Below are positions 59,573-64,000 of a stretch of 64,000 bases of DNA, one piece after another. The stretch comes from Alsobacter soli. Its GTDB lineage: Bacteria > Pseudomonadota > Alphaproteobacteria > Rhizobiales > Beijerinckiaceae. The DNA lies in NCBI RefSeq assembly GCF_003004785.1, contig NZ_PVZS01000002.1, positions 62,001 through 126,000 of the forward strand, given 5' to 3'. The stretch's first letter is position 1. Each line of letters opens with the position of its first letter. The notes below the pieces were generated by a model. The model was not told the DNA's origin. It saw only the letters and a program-made list of their open reading frames with translations, and searched no databases. A program made the position numbers and the translations under genes.

Positions 59573-59612
59573 TCGCGCGGGTTTAGGTCCAAAGCGGGCA
59601 GGCGCCCTCTCG

Positions 59613-59704
59613 CCCTCGTTGCGAGGAGCCCGAAGGGTGACGAAGCAATCCAGGACGTCGGGCGCCCGCCCCCTGGATCGCTTCGCCGCTTCGGTCTCGC
59701 GACG
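59613..59704. repeat. Palindromic intergenic repeat
   Basis: CGAAGCAATCCAGG (59641-59654) and CCTGGATCGCTTCG (59671-59684) are inverted copies with one mismatch. The outer arms (TCGTTGCGAGGAGC on the left, CTTCGGTCTCGCGACG on the right) also mirror loosely. It fills the gap between argE and the convergent TRAP permease gene and probably forms a bidirectional 3' hairpin. Confidence 0.6.
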
Positions 59705-59713
59705 GTTCGACCT

Positions 59714-61828
59714 CTAAGCCGCCGCCGTGCGCTCCACCCGGGCGGCGCGCACCATGTTGACCGCGATCACCGCGACGCCGAGCAGGAAGCCGCTCGTATC
59801 GCTGAACGGGAAGTCGCAGATCAGCAGCGCGGCCGAGACGCCGGCCAGCACGCGCTCCACGGGCGTGGTCCGCGTCTTCAGGAAGCCGATCGCCGCGACG
59901 CCCGACATGGCGATGGTCATGGCCGCCTTCACGAACACCACCGCCACCTCGACCCAGTAGCCGTAGGACGCCGCGATGGCGCCGCCGTTCTGCAGCATCA
60001 GCGTGGGCTCGTAGACCCCCATGAACGGGATCAGGAAGCCGGCCAGGGCGATGCGCGTCGCCTGCCAGCCGATCGCGTCCGGGGACGCCTTGGCGATCGG
60101 CGCCGCCGCCAGCGCGGCCAGGGCCACCGGCGGCGTCAGGTCGGCGATGATGCCGTAGTAGAAAACGAACATGTGGCTGACGATCAGCGGCACGCCGAGC
60201 TGCAGCAGCGCCGGGGCCGCCAGCGAAGCCGTGATGATGTAGGTCGGGATCGTCGGAAGGCCGGTGCCCAGCACGATCGAGGTCACCATCACCAGCACGA
60301 GCGACAGGAACAGCGACGTCTTGCCGAACGAGACGATGTAGTTGCCCAGGATGGTCGCCGAGCCCGTCAGCGTCAGCGTGCCGATCACCACGCCCACGAT
60401 GGCGCAGGCGAGGCCCACCGGAAGCGCCTGGCGCGCGCCGTCCGCCAGGGCGTCACGGCACATCACCAGGGTCTCGCGCCCACCCCGGCTGAACAGGTTG
60501 GCGACGATCAGCACGGCCACGAGGCCCACGATCACCGACACGCCGAATTCCAGGAAGGACGCGGTCAGCAGGCCGATCGCGATCCAGAACGCCATCCGGA
60601 AGGCCGGCGCGCCGAGCCCCAGCGCCACGGTGGCGCCCAGGATCATGATCACGGTGAGAGCCAGGCCCACGGAGCCCGCGAACAGCGGCGTGAAGCCATG
60701 CATGAGCATGTAGACCAGCAACGCCAGCGGCAGCACCAGGTGCCACTGGCGCTTCAGCGCCAGCAGCGGGCTCGGCAGTTCGGAGCGCGGCATGCCCCGC
60801 AGGTTCTCCTTGCCGGCCTCCAGGTGCACCATCCAGAACGCCGAGGCGAAGTACAGGATGGCCGGGATGATCGCCGCCTTGACGATCTCCGCGTAGGGCA
60901 CGCCGATGTTCTCGGCCATGATGAAGGCCACGGCGCCCATCACGGGCGGCATGATCTGCCCGCCCATGGAGGCGGTGGCCTCCACGCCGCCCGCGAAGGA
61001 TGGCTTGTAGCCGAAGCGCTTCATCAGCGGGATGGTGAACTGGCCCACCGTAACGACGTTGGCCACGCCCGAGCCCGAGATCGTGCCCATGAAGGCGGAG
61101 GACACCACCGCCACCTTGGCCGCGCCGCCGCGCGCCCAGCCCACCAGGCCGAGCGCCACGTCGTTGAACAGCCCGATCATCCCGGCCCGTTCCAGGAAGG
61201 CGCCGAACAGCACGAACAGGAAGATGTAGGTCGCCGACACGCCCGTCGGCGTGCCGTAGATGCCCTCCGTGCCGAACGACATCTGCTCGATGATCTGGTC
61301 GAAGCCATAGCCGCGGTGGTCGAGCGGCGCCGGCAGGTACTGTCCGAACATCCCGTAGGCGAGGAACGCCAGGCAGATCAGCGGCAGCGCCGCGCCCATG
61401 AGCACCCAGGACACGGCGAACAGGATCACCAGCGTCGCCACGCCCACGATCATGTCCGGCGTGGTGAGGTCGCCCGCGCGGTTCACCAGGTCGATGAAGA
61501 ACACCCAGTGGTACAGCCCGGCCGCGAAACCCGCGAGCGCCACGACCCAGCCGAGCGTTTTCAGCAGGCTGTTCGGCGCCTTGTGGTTGGCGATCAGCGC
61601 CCCGCCCACCAGCACCAGGAAGCCGACATGGACGGCGCGCAGCACCTGGGCCGGCAGGATGGCGTAGACGGCGGTCGCGATCTGGAACACCGAAAAGGCG
61701 AGGGCGATCCAGAACACCAGTCGGGCCGTCCAGCCCTCGCCCCAACCGGGAGGCAGCCCGTGCTCGATCTCCATCTCGGTCAAGCTGGTGCTCGCCCCGT
61801 GATGATGGGCGTCGGCGGCGGTGCTCAT
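59714..61828 (-). CDS. TAXI-type TRAP transporter fused permease (DctQ-DctM fusion)
   Basis: A 704-residue membrane protein, the 4TM/12TM fused TRAP permease. The N-terminal cytoplasmic stretch is His-rich (TAADAHHHGASTS), then the DctQ-like part (to about residue 190). The DctM part has FLFVLFGAFLERAGMIGLFN, AFMGTISGSGVANVVTVGQF, ASMGGQIMPPVMGAVAFIMA and VTSIVLGTGLPTIPTYIITA. ATG 61828 follows GGGAG. No TAXI binding protein is present on either side, so its partner must be encoded elsewhere. Confidence 0.93.
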   Translation of the reverse strand: MSTAADAHHHGASTSLTEMEIEHGLPPGWGEGWTARLVFWIALAFSVFQIATAVYAILPAQVLRAVHVGFLVLVGGALIANHKAPNSLLKTLGWVVALAGFAAGLYHWVFFIDLVNRAGDLTTPDMIVGVATLVILFAVSWVLMGAALPLICLAFLAYGMFGQYLPAPLDHRGYGFDQIIEQMSFGTEGIYGTPTGVSATYIFLFVLFGAFLERAGMIGLFNDVALGLVGWARGGAAKVAVVSSAFMGTISGSGVANVVTVGQFTIPLMKRFGYKPSFAGGVEATASMGGQIMPPVMGAVAFIMAENIGVPYAEIVKAAIIPAILYFASAFWMVHLEAGKENLRGMPRSELPSPLLALKRQWHLVLPLALLVYMLMHGFTPLFAGSVGLALTVIMILGATVALGLGAPAFRMAFWIAIGLLTASFLEFGVSVIVGLVAVLIVANLFSRGGRETLVMCRDALADGARQALPVGLACAIVGVVIGTLTLTGSATILGNYIVSFGKTSLFLSLVLVMVTSIVLGTGLPTIPTYIITASLAAPALLQLGVPLIVSHMFVFYYGIIADLTPPVALAALAAAPIAKASPDAIGWQATRIALAGFLIPFMGVYEPTLMLQNGGAIAASYGYWVEVAVVFVKAAMTIAMSGVAAIGFLKTRTTPVERVLAGVSAALLICDFPFSDTSGFLLGVAVIAVNMVRAARVERTAAA

Positions 61829-62436
61829 TGTCGCTCCCTGAACCTGCGTGGCCGCTGAATCGGCCTTGTATTCGCGCGCATAAAAGCATTCCGCGCTCCC
61901 CAAGGGAACGGCGGATCCGTAGAAGGCCCGATATCAAGGCCAGCGCTGCGGCGATTGCCCAGGGTAGGTGAAAGCCAGGCTTGAAAATCGAGTTCATGCA
62001 GGGAAGCGGCGGGGCGTCAAGGTTCGCCCCTTGATGCGCCGCTCGGGCCCACGGCGTCGCCTTTGTGGTTGGCCCCCCCAATCGGCCCGCTTATCTTGGC
62101 GGTGCGCGCCAATAAGTCTCGCCTGACCCGAAGCAGAACGCGACAGAGGCGCCGAGATCTTGTGAAGACGCATGGGTGATGAACAGTCTGAAAGTCAGAT
62201 TCTCAGCGTTGTTCTAAGTTTACGGAGCCGGACCAAACGTAAGCTTGGCGCAAAAATCGATCGATTGACCGCCCGTGCGCGGAACGAGACTGTGTCCGAA
62301 ATGTGGCGATCTTTTCATCTGTCACGATACACAATTCAAGGTTGCGGCTCGCATTGACGAATCTCTGATGCTCGCCCAGTCTCCACCCCATGCGGCGGAC
62401 CCATTTGGGCCTCCTGGGTTAAGGTTCAAGAAGGAC
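61829..62436. other. Intergenic region with AT-rich centre
   Basis: The 608 bp separate the TRAP permease (minus) from the CYTH-like gene (plus). The 62160-62350 stretch is AT-rich (for example AGTCAGATTCTCAGCGTTGT, AAAAATCGATCGATTGACC) and probably carries promoters. A 61-residue frame at 62172-62357 and an overlapping antisense frame lack ribosome sites and are not called. No terminator is evident. Confidence 0.4.
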
Positions 62437-63120
62437 ATGGCCATGAAATCGGCTCGGCGGTTCCTCGTCTCGCCGGCGCTCGCGCGGCTTGCGCGCAAGG
62501 AGCGCGGCATCTCTGACCGTTCGGTGATCGGCTACTTCCAGGGCCAGTCTGACCGGCAGCAGGCGGTGGAGATCGGGCAGCAGAGCAGCACGCTTGTCCT
62601 GATCACCAAGGATGGCGACGGGCCCGCCACGGAAGAACGCTTCGACGTGCCCCGGCGGCACGCGGAAGCGCTGCTCGAATCGTGCGCAGCCCGGATCGGG
62701 TTTGAGCGCACCCGCATGGACGCCGGCGGCCGCATGGTTCAGATCACCCGCCTGCTGACCTCCCAGCCCGTGGAGTTGATCGACGTCGAGTTCGCCGAGG
62801 GCGAGGACCCGAGCCGCTTCTGGCCGCCCGCCTGGTTCGGCCCGGAAGTTACGGACGACCAGACCTGGAGCGACCGCGCCCTGGCCATGGAGGGGCTGCC
62901 CAGCAAGGCCACGCCGCAGGCCAACGAGACGGCGCTCAGCGCCTTCCTGGACGACATCGAGGGCATCGGCGCCCTGCAGCGCTTCACCCAGCGCGAGCCG
63001 GCCGAGCGCAAGACGGTTCCGGCTTCGGAGCGCAAGGCTGCGGCTGCTGCGGCCGCCGGGCCGAACGCCAATGTCGTGGCCGCCCCGTTCACGCCACGGG
63101 CGGCCGGCGGCGAGGCGTAA
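62437..63120 (+). CDS. CYTH domain-like protein
   Basis: A 227-residue protein. Residues 3-130 have the CYTH/triphosphate-tunnel flavour: RRFLVSPALARLARKERGIS, RSVIGYFQGQSDRQQAVEIG, STLVLITKDGDGPATEERFD and VELIDVEFAEGED with alternating acidic and basic strands. The C-terminal 50 residues are Ala/Glu-rich and low complexity (TVPASERKAAAAAAAGPNAN). ATG 62437 follows AGAAGG; an ATG at 62443 is also possible. The assignment rests on strand pattern, so it stays tentative. It is convergent with the kinase gene. Confidence 0.6.
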   Translation: MAMKSARRFLVSPALARLARKERGISDRSVIGYFQGQSDRQQAVEIGQQSSTLVLITKDGDGPATEERFDVPRRHAEALLESCAARIGFERTRMDAGGRMVQITRLLTSQPVELIDVEFAEGEDPSRFWPPAWFGPEVTDDQTWSDRALAMEGLPSKATPQANETALSAFLDDIEGIGALQRFTQREPAERKTVPASERKAAAAAAAGPNANVVAAPFTPRAAGGEA

Positions 63121-63132
63121 GCCGTTCTCGGC

Positions 63133-64000
63133 CTACCGGGCCAGGATCTCCAGCGGAATGCTCGCGAGCAGCGTGAAGCCGCCCTCGTAGGTCGTTTCGA
63201 AACGGCCATTGAGCTCCTGCTCGATCGACAGGCGGATCAGCCTGCTGCCGAAGCCAGCCCGGCCGGCTTGCGGTTCCGCCTGGCCGGCGACCAGCTCCCG
63301 CCATTGCAGCTGGAGCGTTCGGTTGTCCTCCGTCACGCTCCAGCTGACGCGGAGCCTGCCCTGCGGCGTCGCAAGGCCTCCGTACTTGGTGGCGTTGGTG
63401 GCCAACTCGTGCGCCATCAGGGATAGCGACACCACGGCTCGGGGTCCCACGCGCACAGCCGGCCCCTCGATGGTGGCGCGTAGCCACTCCGGCCCGTCAT
63501 GCGCGTTCAGGGTCGTGCGCATCAGCGTGTCGAGGGTCGCGCCCTTCCATTCGGACTCGCTGAGCAGGTCATGCGAGCGAGCCAGGGCCATGATCCGGCC
63601 GGTGAGGGCGTCCCGGAACGCGGCCGGAGAACTCGTGGACTTCAACGTCTGCGCGACGAGCGACTGAACCACGGCCAGCGTGTTCTTGACCCGGTGGTTG
63701 AGCTCGGCGATCAGCAAAGCCTGGTGCTCCGAGGCCAGCCGCTCGTCCGTGACATCCAGCACGACGCGCACCGCATAGGAGAAGCCCTCCGGGCCCGAGA
63801 CCGCGGAGCTGAACAGCCGGACCCAGCGCACGGCGCCGTCCTTGCGGCGGAAGCGCTTCTCCACCACGTAGCTGGTCTGCTCCCCCTGGCGCTGGCGCTC
63901 GAAGAGGTCGACGTCGGTTGCGACCTCCTCCGCTGCGCTCAGCGTACTGAAGCGCAGCCCGAGCAGCTCGGCCCGGGGGTAGCCCGTGATGCTGCAAAGC
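63133..64000 (-). CDS. HWE-family PAS sensor histidine kinase, N-terminus beyond window
   Basis: 289 residues of an open frame entering at the window edge. LCSITGYPRAELLGLRF, then RFRRKDGAVRWVRLFSSAVS and GFSYAVRVVLDVTDERLA form a PAS/PAC sensor. The phosphoacceptor region is LIAELNHRVKNTLAVVQSLV and the ATPase part carries SLMAHELATNATKYGGLATP and LQWRELVAG, the W-R-E type motif of the HWE class, ending GFGSRLIRLSIEQELNGRFE. HWE kinases are abundant in alphaproteobacteria and often act in general stress or light responses. No response regulator gene is visible inside the window. Confidence 0.92.
   Translation of the reverse strand, partial: LCSITGYPRAELLGLRFSTLSAAEEVATDVDLFERQRQGEQTSYVVEKRFRRKDGAVRWVRLFSSAVSGPEGFSYAVRVVLDVTDERLASEHQALLIAELNHRVKNTLAVVQSLVAQTLKSTSSPAAFRDALTGRIMALARSHDLLSESEWKGATLDTLMRTTLNAHDGPEWLRATIEGPAVRVGPRAVVSLSLMAHELATNATKYGGLATPQGRLRVSWSVTEDNRTLQLQWRELVAGQAEPQAGRAGFGSRLIRLSIEQELNGRFETTYEGGFTLLASIPLEILAR

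Noticed and set aside
60173-61858. A 561-codon plus-strand frame opposite the TAXI-TRAP permease
   Set aside because: Composition dominated by His, Arg, Asp and Gln, no domain or ribosome site; the opposite strand is a complete membrane protein.
62172-62357. A 61-codon plus-strand frame in the gap before the CYTH-like gene
   Set aside because: No Shine-Dalgarno, no recognisable fold, and an equally long antisense frame overlaps it.
1-64000. CRISPR array, prophage or integrative element
   Set aside because: No regularly spaced repeats, integrase, phage structural genes or tRNA-end duplications were seen; the single IS is the only mobile element found.

Overview
The window is about 64 kb of very GC-rich chromosomal DNA from an alphaproteobacterium, most likely of the order Hyphomicrobiales (Rhizobiales). 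The evidence is: many solute-binding transporters of the ABC, TRAP and TAXI-TRAP types, each paired with a GntR/FCD, IclR or Lrp regulator; metZ behind a SAM-II riboswitch; the long double-domain type of dCTP deaminase; a HWE-type histidine kinase; and dispersed palindromic intergenic repeats. The genus cannot be fixed from this sequence alone. GC is so high that long antisense open frames lie opposite most genes; these were left out.

Layout. 1-8.2 kb: a minus-strand operon, divergent from a GntR/FCD regulator, encoding a citryl-CoA-lyase-like protein, a PaaK-type acyl-CoA ligase, a complete Liv-type ABC importer (LivH, M, G, F plus binding protein) and an isocitrate lyase/PEP mutase family enzyme cut by the window edge. 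It reads as uptake, CoA activation, C-C cleavage and keto-acid processing of an unknown carboxylic acid. 8.3-11 kb: an Ntn-hydrolase of the asparaginase type, divergent from a GntR regulator that overlaps an AapJ-like binding protein lacking its permeases. 11.3-12.2 kb: a decayed OmpA-family gene.

12.3-19.9 kb: an amino-acid operon in the order lrp, binding protein, two permeases, ATPase, FAD oxidoreductase, facing a racemase-family gene. A 1,534-bp IS5-family element, bounded by 18-bp inverted repeats and a CTAG duplication, splits the signal peptide of the binding protein. Joining the flanks restores the reading frame exactly and places the original start codon on the lrp stop codon. The element also carries a small second gene.

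19.9-24.9 kb: an IclR-controlled taurine/nitrate-type ABC importer with two accessory genes (a ferredoxin-fold protein and an SDR). 25-30.4 kb: an M20/RocB-like peptidase, phhA, a second SDR, small unknown genes, and a structured, terminator-bearing leader before a GYD-domain gene. 30.5-35.5 kb: sbcDC. 35.9-43.9 kb: a GntR regulator and a FAD/Fe-S 2-hydroxyacid dehydrogenase, divergent from an aminotransferase and a DctPQM TRAP transporter, probably one 2-hydroxyacid/glyoxylate module. 44-49.5 kb: a TadG-like protein, a DUF883-like protein, a lytic transglycosylase, xthA and a class A beta-lactamase. 49.5-53.2 kb: a second TRAP system divergent from a NanR-like GntR protein. 53.2-64 kb: a membrane protein behind paired palindromes, a 40-residue membrane peptide, tRNA-Gly(CCC), dCTP deaminase, SAM-II riboswitch plus metZ, apaG, argE, an orphan fused TAXI-TRAP permease, a CYTH-like protein and the 3' part of a HWE histidine kinase.

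The most informative observations are the reconstructable IS insertion, the two-gene organisation of that IS, and the possible citryl-CoA-type catabolic operon. All functional names rest on motif recognition by eye; no database search was run.
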